Positions 24,465-32,974 of a DNA stretch of 64,000 bases are shown here, one piece after another. The DNA is from DASYLJ01 sp964432595 (lineage in GTDB: Bacteria > Desulfobacterota > Binatia > DP-6), in contig CAYSOF010000009.1 of the NCBI GenBank assembly GCA_964432595.1, forward strand, positions 168,655-232,654. Direction: 5' to 3'. The notes beneath the pieces are model-generated. The model saw nothing but the letters and a program-made list of their open reading frames with translations. It was not told the DNA's origin and made no database searches. A program made the position numbers and the translations under genes. Numbering within the stretch: position 1 is the stretch's first letter; every line of letters begins with the position of its first letter.

Positions 24465-25649
24465 CTACTCGAGGCCGAGCCGCGCGAGGGGCAGGGCGCG
24501 GTCGCGCCAGCCGTCCCACAGGCCGCGCACGTACTCCGTGAACTCTCGCAGCCGGCCGATGCGGATCGCGTGCGCGACGTCGCGCGGCAGCGCCACGAGG
24601 AGGTCCCACGGCCAGAGGACGAGCCGCGCGGCGGCGCGTCGTACCGCGGCGGCGACTCCGGGACGGGGCTCGCGCAGCAGCGCGTGCCGCTCGACGAAGT
24701 AGAAGTGGAAGAACCGCGGCCAGTCCCACAGCCCGAACCGCATGCGGCCGAGCCGGCCGAGCACCACCGCGAGGAATTCGAGCGGGAGGTCGCGGCGGAC
24801 CATGCGGACGAAGTTCCGTCGCTCCGCGGGCGTGGCGTACGTCTTCAGCAGGCGCACCAGGTTGCGTGCCCCCAGATACGCGCGCACGGGATTCCACGGC
24901 AGCGGCTCCGCGTTCGGGAGCTGCGCCTCCCACGGCACGGGGTAGTCCGGTGGCCGGCGCGACGCCGCCTTCGTGCTCGACGAGCCGCGATGGAGGATGC
25001 GCGAGTGCGGCTCCCAGACGACGCACCAGCCCTTGCGCCGTGCGCGCAGGCACCAGTCGACGTCCTCGTGGTACGCGAAGTAGTCCTCGTCGAGCAGCCC
25101 GACGTCGCGCAGCGCCTCGGCGCGCAGGAGGAGGCTCGTGCCGACGACGACCTCGACCTCGCGTCGCGTGTCGTAGCCCTCGCCGGGCATCGCGTTGACG
25201 CCCATGATCTGCACGATCGAGCGCCGGTCGAAGCGCATTTCGACGTACGCCACGTCGATCAGCTCGGGCCGGTCGAGGCGGAACACCGCGCTCGACGCGG
25301 CGGCGCAGCGGGGCGCCGACTCGATCGCGTCGAGCAGCGGCGGCAGGAAGTCGGGCGCGACGATCGCGTCGTTGTTGAGCAGGAGGACGCCCTCGGCGCC
25401 CGCCTCGAGCGCCGCCGTGATGCCGACGTTGTTCCCGCCCGCGAAGCCGCGGTTCTTCGGCAGCGCCAACACGGCGACCGCCGGGTAGCGCTCGCGGACG
25501 CGCTCGACGGTGCCGTCGCGCGAGCCGTTGTCGACGACGAGGATGCGCGCGCCGCCGAGCCGGGCCGCGGCCAGGCTCTCGAGGCACGCGAGCGTGTCGT
25601 CGGCCCGGTTCCATGCGAGGACGACGATGGTGACGCGGTCGGCCTGCAG
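24465..25649 (-). CDS. GT2 family glycosyltransferase (rhamnosyltransferase-like), probable CTG start
   Basis: A 394-residue GT2 enzyme: VTIVVLAWNR start strand, VVDNGSRDG, KNRGFAGGNNVGI, the DXD-like LLLNNDAIV, and FAYHEDVDWCLRAR (catalytic acid region), then a C-terminal helical part. It most resembles WbbL-type rhamnosyltransferases. The oddity is the start. The frame runs straight on from the upstream GT2 gene and is separated from it only by TAG (25661-25659). There is no ATG, GTG or TTG until 25472, which would remove the nucleotide-binding core. A CTG at 25649 lies seven bases after AGGA (25660-25657), so CTG initiation is proposed. TAG readthrough or a sequencing error are alternatives. 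Confidence 0.75.
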   Translation of the reverse strand: MQADRVTIVVLAWNRADDTLACLESLAAARLGGARILVVDNGSRDGTVERVRERYPAVAVLALPKNRGFAGGNNVGITAALEAGAEGVLLLNNDAIVAPDFLPPLLDAIESAPRCAAASSAVFRLDRPELIDVAYVEMRFDRRSIVQIMGVNAMPGEGYDTRREVEVVVGTSLLLRAEALRDVGLLDEDYFAYHEDVDWCLRARRKGWCVVWEPHSRILHRGSSSTKAASRRPPDYPVPWEAQLPNAEPLPWNPVRAYLGARNLVRLLKTYATPAERRNFVRMVRRDLPLEFLAVVLGRLGRMRFGLWDWPRFFHFYFVERHALLREPRPGVAAAVRRAAARLVLWPWDLLVALPRDVAHAIRIGRLREFTEYVRGLWDGWRDRALPLARLGLE

Positions 25650-25656
25650 GCGCCCG

Positions 25657-25660
25657 TCCT
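25657..25660 (-). promoter_or_regulatory. Shine-Dalgarno AGGA for a CTG start
   Basis: AGGA overlaps the TAG stop of the upstream GT2 gene and lies seven bases before the CTG at 25649-25647. It is the only sign of a ribosome site for the downstream GT2. Confidence 0.35.
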
Positions 25661-26882
25661 ACCGCAAGCCGAGCCGCTCGAGCGGGATGGGACGGCCGCG
25701 GAGGCCGTCGATGAGGCCCTGCACGTGCTCGGCCACCTGGGCCGTGCGCCCCTCGCGACGCGCGTCGGCGATGGCCCGGGGCAGCGACCAGGCGAGCACG
25801 ACGGGGGTCCACAGGACCGTACGCACGAAGCGGCCGAACGACGAGCCGCCCAGCCGGCCCACGCACGCGACGACCAGCGCGCGGCGGTACGTCCAGTAGC
25901 CGAGCATGAGCTCTTCTTCGCCGTCGAGCACGGCGGCCAGGTACGCGAGCGGGACCGCGTAGAGCGTGGAGCAAGCCCAGTAGAGCTTCTGCCGCAGCGT
26001 GCCGCGCATGCGCACGAAGCGCGCCGCGTTGCGCGCGCCGAGGTACGTCCGCACGGGATTCCACGTGAGCGGCAACGGGTTTTCGAGCTGGGGCACCGTC
26101 GACTCGCGCGGCGCCGGCGCCGACTTCGCCGCGTCGATCGTGCTGCGCGACCCGTGGTGCCAGATGCGCGACAGCGGCTGATACCAGATCTCCCAGCCCG
26201 CCTGTCGCGCGCGGAAGCACCAGTCGACCTCCTCGTGGTAGGCGAAGTACTCCTCGTCGAGGAGGCCGACGCGCTCCAGCGCCTCGCGCCGCATGAGGAG
26301 ACAGGAGCCGATGCCGACCTCGACCTGGCGCTCGGCATCGAAGCCCTGGCCGGGCAGGGCGTTGACGCCGCGCCGGTGCACCAGCCCGTGGCCGAAGAAG
26401 ACGTCGAGGTAGGCGACCTCGAGCACCTCCGGGCTGTCGAAGCGCAGCACGGCACCCGACACGGCGGCCGCGCGGGGATGCTCGTTCATCGAGTAGACGA
26501 GCCAGCCCAGGAAGTCGCCCGCCACCTTCGTGTCGTTGTTCAGGAGGAGGACGGCGCGCGCGCCGCGCTCCAGGGCGGCGCGGATGCCGACGTTGTTCCC
26601 GCCCGCGAAGCCGAGGTTCTCCGGCAGCGCGATCACGTCGAGGGTCGGGAACCGGTCACGAATGGCCTCGACCGAGCCGTCCCGCGAACCGTTGTCGACG
26701 ACCAGCGGCCGGGCGCCGCCGAACCACGCCTCCCGCAGGCTCTCGAGGCACTCGAGCGTCTCCTCGCGCCGGTTCCAGCTCAGCACGATGATCGTGACCT
26801 CGGCCGGCGTCAGGGGGTTGCCGGTCGCGGGCTCGGCCGGAGCCGCATCATCGGCGGCGGCAGGCATTCCGGTCGGCGGCAT
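25659..26882 (-). CDS. GT2 family glycosyltransferase (rhamnosyltransferase-like)
   Basis: A 407-residue GT2 enzyme paralogous to the gene after it. It has VTIIVLSWNRREETLECL, VVDNGSRDGSVEAI, ENLGFAGGNNVGIRAALERG, the LLLNNDTKV motif and YFAYHEEVDWCFRARQAGW. A C-terminal helical region ends ERLGLR, very like ARLGLE in the neighbour. It probably adds a deoxyhexose to the surface glycan in the cytosol. The ATG at 26882 is preferred; one at 26924 is also open. It is divergent from the Wzm gene. Confidence 0.82.
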   Translation of the reverse strand: MPPTGMPAAADDAAPAEPATGNPLTPAEVTIIVLSWNRREETLECLESLREAWFGGARPLVVDNGSRDGSVEAIRDRFPTLDVIALPENLGFAGGNNVGIRAALERGARAVLLLNNDTKVAGDFLGWLVYSMNEHPRAAAVSGAVLRFDSPEVLEVAYLDVFFGHGLVHRRGVNALPGQGFDAERQVEVGIGSCLLMRREALERVGLLDEEYFAYHEEVDWCFRARQAGWEIWYQPLSRIWHHGSRSTIDAAKSAPAPRESTVPQLENPLPLTWNPVRTYLGARNAARFVRMRGTLRQKLYWACSTLYAVPLAYLAAVLDGEEELMLGYWTYRRALVVACVGRLGGSSFGRFVRTVLWTPVVLAWSLPRAIADARREGRTAQVAEHVQGLIDGLRGRPIPLERLGLR

Positions 26883-26985
26883 GGCGACCAGCGATACTAA
26901 CCCACGGATGGACGTGCTCGCCACAGACGCGACGCCATGCGTTTCGGGTTTGCCGCCGACGACGGCGTCTTGTTATGGTCCGCGA

Positions 26986-27783
26986 ATGTCGATGGGGGCC
27001 GTCCGCTCGTACGACGTCGGTGCGCGCGACTCCCGCTACTGGTACCTGATCGTCCAGTTCGCGCTGAAGGACTTCAAGATCCGGTACAGCCACACCGTCC
27101 TGGGCTACGTCTGGTCGGTGCTGAACCCGCTGCTCTTCACGCTCATCTACTACGTCGTCTTCTCGATCTTCATCCGCTTCGAGGTCATCAACTACCCGGG
27201 CTACCTGCTGCTCGGCATCGTCCTCTGGAACTTCTTCTCGGAGGGCACCGCGCACGGCGCGACGGCGCTGCTGGCGCGCGGCGGGATCGTCACGAAGATC
27301 CCCATGCGGCGCGAGCTCATCGTCTACGCGGCGGTTCTGAACGCGCTGATCTCGTTCATGATCAATCTCGCGGTGCTCGCCCTCGTGCTGTGGGTGATGG
27401 GCTCGCCGATCCGCTCGTCGATGCTGACGTTCCCCATCGCGGTGGCCGACATCGTCATGCTGACGCTCGGCATCTCGCTGCTCCTGGCGCCCATCCACGT
27501 GCGCTACCACGACGTCGGCCACCTCTGGATGGTGCTGCTGCAGATCGGCTTCTGGCTGACGCCGATCGTCTACGTCGACACGATGGTGCCGGAGCGCTGG
27601 CGCTGGCTCGTCGACCTGAACCCGATGGCCCGCATCCTCTCCCACGCGCGCGAGTCGCTCATCTGGGGCACGTGGACGCCGCCCAGCATCATGTTCGGCA
27701 CGACGGCGTTCTGCGGCCTCGTGCTGCTCGTCGGCTGGCTCGTCTTCCAGCGCGTCCAGGCGCGCGTCGTCGAGTACTACTGA
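26986..27783 (+). CDS. wzm: O-antigen/polysaccharide ABC exporter permease (Wzm-like)
   Basis: A 265-residue ABC-2 type permease. It starts with the amphipathic segment SRYWYLIVQFALKDFKIRYSHTVLGYVW, typical of Wzm/TagG proteins, and has six membrane helices. The RRELIVYAAVLNALISFMIN and IHVRYHDVGHLW blocks are family landmarks. With the ATPase it forms a channel that moves lipid-linked glycan across the inner membrane. The next gene starts at the last base of its stop (TGATG). A weak TTGCCG/TGTTAT pair lies just upstream. The initiation codon could also be ATG 26992. Confidence 0.87.
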   Translation: MSMGAVRSYDVGARDSRYWYLIVQFALKDFKIRYSHTVLGYVWSVLNPLLFTLIYYVVFSIFIRFEVINYPGYLLLGIVLWNFFSEGTAHGATALLARGGIVTKIPMRRELIVYAAVLNALISFMINLAVLALVLWVMGSPIRSSMLTFPIAVADIVMLTLGISLLLAPIHVRYHDVGHLWMVLLQIGFWLTPIVYVDTMVPERWRWLVDLNPMARILSHARESLIWGTWTPPSIMFGTTAFCGLVLLVGWLVFQRVQARVVEYY

Positions 27784-29039
27784 TGCACGCCATCGAGGTC
27801 CACAACGTCTCGAAGTCGTATCGCATCGCCCACGAGCGGCAGACGCGACTCGCGGAGCGTTTCCTCTCGATCTTCCGGCCGGTGCCCGTCGAGCACTATC
27901 CCGCCGTGGTCGACGTCACGCTGCAGGTGCCGCTCGACAGCTTCGTCGGCGTCATCGGGCCGAACGGCTCCGGCAAGTCGACGCTGCTCAAGCTGATCGC
28001 GGGCCTGCTCGTGCCGGACAAGGGCGAGATCCACGTCCAGGGCCGCATCGCGCCGCTCCTCGAGCTGGGGCTCGGCTTTCACGGCGAGCTGACGGCGTGG
28101 GAGAACGTCTCGCTCTATGGCGCGCTCCTCGGCTACCCGCGCGCCGAGATGAAGGACCGCGTCGACGCGGCCATCGCCTTCGCCGAGGTCGAGCGCTTCC
28201 GTGACGCGAAGCTGAAGAGCTTCTCGTCGGGCATGGTGGTCCGGCTCGCGTTCGCGACGGCGTTGCTGGCCGACGCCGACGTGCTGCTGCTCGACGAGGT
28301 GCTCGCCGTCGGCGACGCGCACTTCCAGGAGAAGTGCTTCAACGCCTTCGCCGACATGCGCCGCCGGAAGCGGACCGTCGTGCTGGTGAGCCACGACCTC
28401 GGCTCGATCCAGCGCTTCTCCGATCGCGTGCTGTGGATGGACCGCGGGCGGCTCGTGATGCAGGGCGGGGCGGAGGAGGTGGTGCAGACGTATCTCGCCG
28501 CCACCCGCTCCGGGGGGCCGAAGGCCGACGGCGACCAGCCGGCGGGCGAGCTGCCGCCCGGCCGCTTCGGCGACGGCGACGTGCGCTTCGTCCGCGGGGG
28601 GCTCATCAGCCGCAACGGGCCGTCCCGCATCGAGGCCGGCGAGCGCGTCGTGCTGCAGCTGTCGGTGGAGTGCTCGGCGGCGTCGGACGACCCGGTGATC
28701 GGCTTCGGCATCCACCGCATCGGGGTGCAGAGCTCGCAGACGATCTACACGATCAGCACCGAGCTGCTCGGCGTGCGTACCGGACGCTTTCATCCCGGCA
28801 AGCGGATCGAGGTGCGCATGCCGTTCACCGCGACGCTGATGAACGGCGACTACGCCATCACCGTTGCCATCGCGAAGCGGGCGGACGAGGCCGGGAACTG
28901 GCGCTTCCACGACTGGGTGAGCGACTTCGTCACGTTCACCGTCGTCGGCAGCCCGTGTGCGGAGGGGATCGTGGACCTGGGCGGCGACTTCGAGAGCGAG
29001 GACCTCGCACCGACGACGGTGCGCGGGGGCCTGCCGTGA
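27783..29039 (+). CDS. wzt: O-antigen/polysaccharide ABC exporter ATPase with C-terminal glycan-binding domain (Wzt-like)
   Basis: A 418-residue ATPase. The ABC domain has Walker A GPNGSGKST (about 59-67), the signature SFSSGM and Walker B VLLLDEVLAVGD. Residues about 265-400 form the extra beta-sandwich seen in Wzt proteins that recognise a specific chain end. This part is signed by VLQLSVECSAASDDPVIGFG and FTATLMNGDYAITVAIA. Such a domain usually implies a terminated O-antigen-type chain, for example capped by methyl groups. The many methyltransferases nearby fit that, although the link is inference. It overlaps the next GT2 gene by four bases (GTGA). Confidence 0.87.
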   Translation: MHAIEVHNVSKSYRIAHERQTRLAERFLSIFRPVPVEHYPAVVDVTLQVPLDSFVGVIGPNGSGKSTLLKLIAGLLVPDKGEIHVQGRIAPLLELGLGFHGELTAWENVSLYGALLGYPRAEMKDRVDAAIAFAEVERFRDAKLKSFSSGMVVRLAFATALLADADVLLLDEVLAVGDAHFQEKCFNAFADMRRRKRTVVLVSHDLGSIQRFSDRVLWMDRGRLVMQGGAEEVVQTYLAATRSGGPKADGDQPAGELPPGRFGDGDVRFVRGGLISRNGPSRIEAGERVVLQLSVECSAASDDPVIGFGIHRIGVQSSQTIYTISTELLGVRTGRFHPGKRIEVRMPFTATLMNGDYAITVAIAKRADEAGNWRFHDWVSDFVTFTVVGSPCAEGIVDLGGDFESEDLAPTTVRGGLP

Positions 29040-30061
29040 GCGCGGGCGAGGTGACGACCACCGAGTGGCCACGGATCGCGGTCCTGATCCTGACCTGGAA
29101 CCGGTGGGACGAGCTCTACGTCTGCCTGGAGAGCTTCGCGCAGCTCGACTACCCGAACTACCACGTCATCGTCGTCGACAACGGCTCCGAGGACGGCACC
29201 CAGGACGTCGTCCGGCGGAACTTCCCCTGGGTGACGCTGATCGAGAACGGCGAGAACCTCGGGTTCTGCCGTGGCAACAACGTCGGCCTGCGCTACATCG
29301 CCGGGAAGCCGGAGTACGACTACGTCTTCCTGCTGAACAGCGACACCAAGGTGCTCCCGGACGTGCTGAAGGAGCTCGTCACGGTGATGCGCGCCGACCC
29401 GCGCATCGCGATCGCCGGGGCGAAGAACCTGCTGCTCGAGAACCCGGACTACGTCTGGGGCAAGTACGGCAAGGTCACCTGGGGGCCGATGCTGGTGAAG
29501 ACGATCGACCGCTTCGCGCGGGACCGGCCGGAGATCGAGGCGCCGAAGGACGTCGACTGGGTCATCTGCAACGGCTGCCTGATGAGCCGCGAGGCGCTCC
29601 AGAAGGTCGGGCCGTTCGACGAGGAGTTCTGGCAGTGCAACGAGGACGTCGACTGGTCGTATCGCGCGCGCAAGGCGGGGTTCCGGATCGTCTACGTCGA
29701 CCGGGCGGCCATCCTCCACAAGGGCGGATCGAGCGGCGACGTCGGCCGGAAGTGGGTCTTCTCCTACGGCTACTTCATCGGCAGGAACGCCTTCACGTTC
29801 GCACGTAAGCACGCAAATCCTTTGCAGAAGCTCAAGCTCTTCACCATGGTGTGGCTGGGCGTCCTCGGGCGCATCACGTTCTTCGCGCTCGACAACACGA
29901 AGAACGCCGCGTTCGGCCAGCGCTTCTTCATCCGCGGCATCCTCGACGGCATGCGGGGAAAGTTGAGCCCCGACTACATCCTGGTGAAGGCGCCGCCGCC
30001 GAGCGTCCGCGCCTTTCGCCAGGGCTACCGCGGCCGCATCCTGCGCTGGCTCGGGGTATAG
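29036..30061 (+). CDS. GT2 family glycosyltransferase (rhamnosyltransferase-like)
   Basis: A 341-residue GT2 enzyme beginning at a GTG that overlaps the stop of wzt. Landmarks are IAVLILTWNRWDELYVCLES, VVDNGSEDGTQDVV, ENLGFCRGNNVGL, FLLNSDTKVLPD and FWQCNEDVDWSYRARKAGF. The C-terminal part (GRNAFTFARKHANPLQKLKLF) is a membrane-associated helical tail common in this group. It completes the wzm-wzt-GT2 operon and probably adds a sugar to the exported chain. Confidence 0.85.
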   Translation: MSAGEVTTTEWPRIAVLILTWNRWDELYVCLESFAQLDYPNYHVIVVDNGSEDGTQDVVRRNFPWVTLIENGENLGFCRGNNVGLRYIAGKPEYDYVFLLNSDTKVLPDVLKELVTVMRADPRIAIAGAKNLLLENPDYVWGKYGKVTWGPMLVKTIDRFARDRPEIEAPKDVDWVICNGCLMSREALQKVGPFDEEFWQCNEDVDWSYRARKAGFRIVYVDRAAILHKGGSSGDVGRKWVFSYGYFIGRNAFTFARKHANPLQKLKLFTMVWLGVLGRITFFALDNTKNAAFGQRFFIRGILDGMRGKLSPDYILVKAPPPSVRAFRQGYRGRILRWLGV

Positions 30062-30088
30062 GGGCCCGCCGTCGAGAAGCGATTTTCT

Positions 30089-30117
30089 TTGACGGATCGG
30101 TGGCATTCTGTGTTAAG
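30089..30117 (+). promoter_or_regulatory. Probable promoter for the UbiA-family gene
   Basis: TTGACG (30089-30094) and GTTAAG (30112-30117) are 17 bp apart, and TGT precedes the -10 as an extended -10. The region is AT-richer than its surroundings. The ATG follows after eight bases without a Shine-Dalgarno. Confidence 0.4.
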
Positions 30118-30125
30118 GCATTACG

Positions 30126-30998
30126 ATGGCAGGTCCGGGTCAGCTTCGGGTCCCCTCTGAGACCCTCGCGCCCGCCAGCGCGACCGAGCGAGCCGGGGCA
30201 GCCCCCATCGCCCTCCTGGCGTGGGCCATGGCGGCCTCCACGTTCCATCGGTTCCTGCTGGGCGAAGGCGTTCTCATCGCCATCAACATCTCGATCCTCC
30301 TGCAGGCGGGCGTCGGCTTCTTCGAGCTGGTCGTCGGCTCGGCCATCTCCGCGCTGACCCTGGCGGTGATGTACGCGTTCAACGACGCGTGGGACGCGGT
30401 CTCGGACCAGCACAATCCGAAGAAAGACCAGCGGATGGTGTCGGTCTACATCGACTACCGCGCCACCTGCTACGGCATCATCTTCCTGGCCAAGGCCGTG
30501 ATCCTCGGCCTCGCGTGGCTGCTGCTCGGCTCGCATGCGGCCGCCGCGGTCGCCGGTGTCGTCGTCGTCAACTTCGTCTACTCGACGATGCTGAAGGGCG
30601 TGCCGCTCGTCGACGTCGCCTGGTGCGGGGTCTGGGGCTTCGCCTATGCCGGGATCGTCACCTCGTCGTCGTACCTGATGATCCTGACGGGCCTCATGAC
30701 GGCCGTCTGCCATCTGTATCAGGCGCTCGGCGATCGCTCGACGGACGCGGGGAATCACATCACCACCACCGCGGTCTTCTCGTCGCGGCTGTCCGCGGTC
30801 GTGCTCTTCGTGCTGTCGGCCGCGATCTGGTTCATGCTCCGGTCGACGCTCGGCGAAGCGCTCGCGCTCAGCGCGTTCATCCCGTTCGCACTGTTCTTCG
30901 TGCTGCGCAGCTCCTACGTTGCCTGGATCCTCACCAAGGTCTACTTTGGCGTCGCCTGGACCTCGGTATTGATTGGGCTCAGTCGTGCGGCTGTCTGA
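30126..30998 (+). CDS. UbiA-family prenyltransferase (possibly polyprenyl-phosphate phosphoribosyltransferase-like)
   Basis: A 290-residue multi-helix membrane protein of the UbiA superfamily. Both Asp-rich Mg-diphosphate motifs are present: NDAWDAVSD (N86 to D94) and DRSTD (203-207). The first is followed by QHNPKKDQRM, like the D-x-x-HP-x-K-x-R-P pattern of decaprenyl-phosphate phosphoribosyltransferase, which makes the arabinose donor precursor in mycobacteria. About eight helices are visible. The setting among glycosyltransferases and a DprE1-like gene at 58114 makes a role in polyprenyl-phosphate sugars plausible, but a quinone- or lipid-type prenyltransferase cannot be excluded. It overlaps the radical SAM gene by 14 bases. 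Confidence 0.75.
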   Translation: MAGPGQLRVPSETLAPASATERAGAAPIALLAWAMAASTFHRFLLGEGVLIAINISILLQAGVGFFELVVGSAISALTLAVMYAFNDAWDAVSDQHNPKKDQRMVSVYIDYRATCYGIIFLAKAVILGLAWLLLGSHAAAAVAGVVVVNFVYSTMLKGVPLVDVAWCGVWGFAYAGIVTSSSYLMILTGLMTAVCHLYQALGDRSTDAGNHITTTAVFSSRLSAVVLFVLSAAIWFMLRSTLGEALALSAFIPFALFFVLRSSYVAWILTKVYFGVAWTSVLIGLSRAAV

Positions 30999-31995
30999 AC
31001 AGGTAGCGGTCGGGTACGCGTTCGGAGCCAGCCTCCTCTCGTACCTGGTCGACGGTCCCCCGCGTCCCTTTTCGGCGACGTTCGCGGTGACCAATCGCTG
31101 CAACCTGCGCTGCTCGTACTGCAACTGCCCGTACATCGACCCCACCGACCTGCCGCTGGCCACCATCGACACGCTGGTCGAGCGGCTCTACGCGATGGGC
31201 ATCCGCCGGCTGGGGCTCGCGGGCGGCGAACCCATGCTGCGCAAGGACCTCGGCGACATCATCGGGCTCGCCAAGTCGCGCGGGATGTTCGTCTCGGTGA
31301 ACACGAACCTGACGCTGTACAAGAAGCGTCCCGAGGCGCTCCTCGGCGCCGACGTGATCTACACCAGCCTCGACGGCGACGAGGCGGCCCACGAGGCCGC
31401 GCGCGGCGGCGAGAAGGCCTACAACGGCGTCCCCGAGGCCATGCAGGACCTGATCTCGCGCGGCAAGGAGCTGATCGCGATCTGCGTGGTGACGGAGCAC
31501 AGCATCGGCCAGAGCGAGTACATCATCCGCAAGGCCGAGGAGGGCGGGTTCCGCGTCCACTTCCAGCCGCAGTGTACCGATACGGAGAACGTGCGCGGTA
31601 CCGTGGCCGAGTCGATCACGAACCAGCAGCTGCGCGACTTCTGGCGCGGCATCCTCGAGCACAAGAAGAAGGGCCGGCCGATCATCAGCTCGCGGCCGTA
31701 CCTCGAGTACCTGACCAAGTGGGAGAACTTCTCCGTCTCGGCCGTGTACGACGCCTCGCAGAAGTGTCCGGCCGGGCGCGGGTACATGTACATCGACCCC
31801 CAGGGGAACGGCTATCCGTGCACGTGGACGAAGGGCAAGACACCGCCCGTGAACCTGCTCCGCGAGGACTGGCGCACGGCCTGGGTCCGGGAGACGCCCT
31901 GCACGGTGTGCAGCGTCGGTCCGATGCTCGAGTTCAACATGCTCTACCAGCGGCCGCTCGCGGCGGCGTTCAACGCCGCCCGAAACTACAAGTAG
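30985..31995 (+). CDS. Radical SAM protein with SPASM-like C-terminus
   Basis: A 336-residue radical SAM enzyme starting at a GTG inside the end of the UbiA gene. The 4Fe-4S motif is CNLRCSYC (Cys 39, 43, 46), followed by the GGEPMLR SAM-binding block. The C-terminal part has further cysteines (QKCPAGRGY, YPCTWTKG, TPCTVCSVG), as in SPASM or twitch domains that hold an auxiliary cluster. The substrate is unknown. The overlap with the UbiA gene suggests that the two act on the same lipid or glycan product. A 10-bp hairpin follows the stop. Confidence 0.8.
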   Translation: MRLSEQVAVGYAFGASLLSYLVDGPPRPFSATFAVTNRCNLRCSYCNCPYIDPTDLPLATIDTLVERLYAMGIRRLGLAGGEPMLRKDLGDIIGLAKSRGMFVSVNTNLTLYKKRPEALLGADVIYTSLDGDEAAHEAARGGEKAYNGVPEAMQDLISRGKELIAICVVTEHSIGQSEYIIRKAEEGGFRVHFQPQCTDTENVRGTVAESITNQQLRDFWRGILEHKKKGRPIISSRPYLEYLTKWENFSVSAVYDASQKCPAGRGYMYIDPQGNGYPCTWTKGKTPPVNLLREDWRTAWVRETPCTVCSVGPMLEFNMLYQRPLAAAFNAARNYK

Positions 31996-31998
31996 GCG

Positions 31999-32023
31999 CC
32001 ACCCAAGACCATGTCTTGGGTGG
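31999..32023 (+). terminator. Stem-loop after the radical SAM gene
   Basis: A perfect 10-bp inverted repeat (arms 31999-32008 and 32014-32023, CCACCCAAGA/TCTTGGGTGG) with a five-base loop begins four bases after the stop. There is no U tract; G runs follow instead, so it is a weak or RNA-stabilising terminator at best. Confidence 0.4.
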
Positions 32024-32070
32024 GGGGAACGCAGCGAGTGTGAGGCTGACCGTCTTCGGGCCACCTGCAT

Positions 32071-32096
32071 GCCGCGGCCGGCGAAGCCGGCGCGGC
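32071..32096 (+). repeat. GC-rich hairpin
   Basis: An inverted repeat of 11 bp per arm with one bulged G and a GAA loop (GCCGGC-GAA-GCCGGC core). It lies 38 bp before the next gene. It could be a second terminator or a leader structure; nothing decides between these. Confidence 0.3.
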
Positions 32097-32133
32097 ACAC
32101 TGCTCCGATCGTTCGCGAGCACCCTCGAGCGGG

Positions 32134-32931
32134 ATGGCTGACAATCCGTTTCAGCTGAATTGGGACTTTGCCGCGCTGCACGGGGCGTGGCCGACGGGGC
32201 CGGACAACGCGTACCTGCTGAACAAGCTGCGCGACATCCCGGTCGATGCGACGGCGCACGGCGCGAAGGGGCCGGTGCTCGAGGTGGGCGCGTCGGAGGC
32301 CATCCATTCGTGCCGGCTGAGCCTGCTCGGGCTGAAGACGGTCGCGCTCGAGCCGTCGTTCCCGATGCTCGGGCACGCGCGCCAGCGCATGGCGGAGTAC
32401 GGGACGAGCTTCGAGCTGGTCCGCGGCATCTCCGAGAAGTTGCCGTTTCCGGACGCGAGCTTCGACCGGGTGCTGTGCGAGTCGTCGATCGATCACCTCG
32501 CCGATCCGGCCGTCGGCATCCGGGAGATGGCGCGCGTGCTCAAGCCCGACGGGCGCATGATCATCGGCGTCGTGAACTACGGCAGCGTCAACGTCCGCCT
32601 GAGCCGTCTCGTCTACCGCGTCGCCCGGCGCCTGGGATGGGCCAGCCGCGACGTGCACCTCTTCTGGGATACCCCGGTGCCGATCGAGCACACGTTCGAG
32701 TGCACCTACCCCATCCTGATGAAGCTCTGTGGCCAGTACGCCGACCTCGACTACGCCTACGGAGTCTCCATCGGCTGGGCCTTCCCGGGGTGGGGCGAGC
32801 TGCTCGGGCGGCTGTCCCAGGAGCGCGCGAACACGATCCTGCGCACCCTCGACAAGATCGCCTATCGCGTGCCCCGCGCGGCGGACTACATCCTGTCGGT
32901 GTGGAAGCCGCGGACGTGGGAGTCGCGATAA
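32134..32931 (+). CDS. SAM-dependent methyltransferase
   Basis: A 265-residue class I methyltransferase of the methyltransferase-11 type. Motif I is VLEVGASEAIHSCRL, with Ala-Ser in place of the usual Gly-x-Gly spacing, then VALEPSFPML. The motif IV region is FPDASFDRVLCESSIDHLADP. The post-core motif is ARVLKPDGRMIIGVVNYG. The C-terminal helices may bind the substrate. It lies between two radical SAM genes and probably belongs to the same glycan or lipid pathway. There is a 138-bp leader with two hairpins. Confidence 0.75.
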   Translation: MADNPFQLNWDFAALHGAWPTGPDNAYLLNKLRDIPVDATAHGAKGPVLEVGASEAIHSCRLSLLGLKTVALEPSFPMLGHARQRMAEYGTSFELVRGISEKLPFPDASFDRVLCESSIDHLADPAVGIREMARVLKPDGRMIIGVVNYGSVNVRLSRLVYRVARRLGWASRDVHLFWDTPVPIEHTFECTYPILMKLCGQYADLDYAYGVSIGWAFPGWGELLGRLSQERANTILRTLDKIAYRVPRAADYILSVWKPRTWESR

Positions 32932-32974
32932 GCCGATTGACCGGAAGTCGACGCTCGCGGTATCGCTCGCCGCA

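Noticed and set aside
30126..30998. UbiA-family gene as menaquinone or ubiquinone prenyltransferase (menA/ubiA)
   Set aside because: No quinone gene is nearby, and the HNPKKDQRM sequence after the first Asp motif resembles the phosphoribosyltransferase branch. It is not excluded, so no gene symbol is given.
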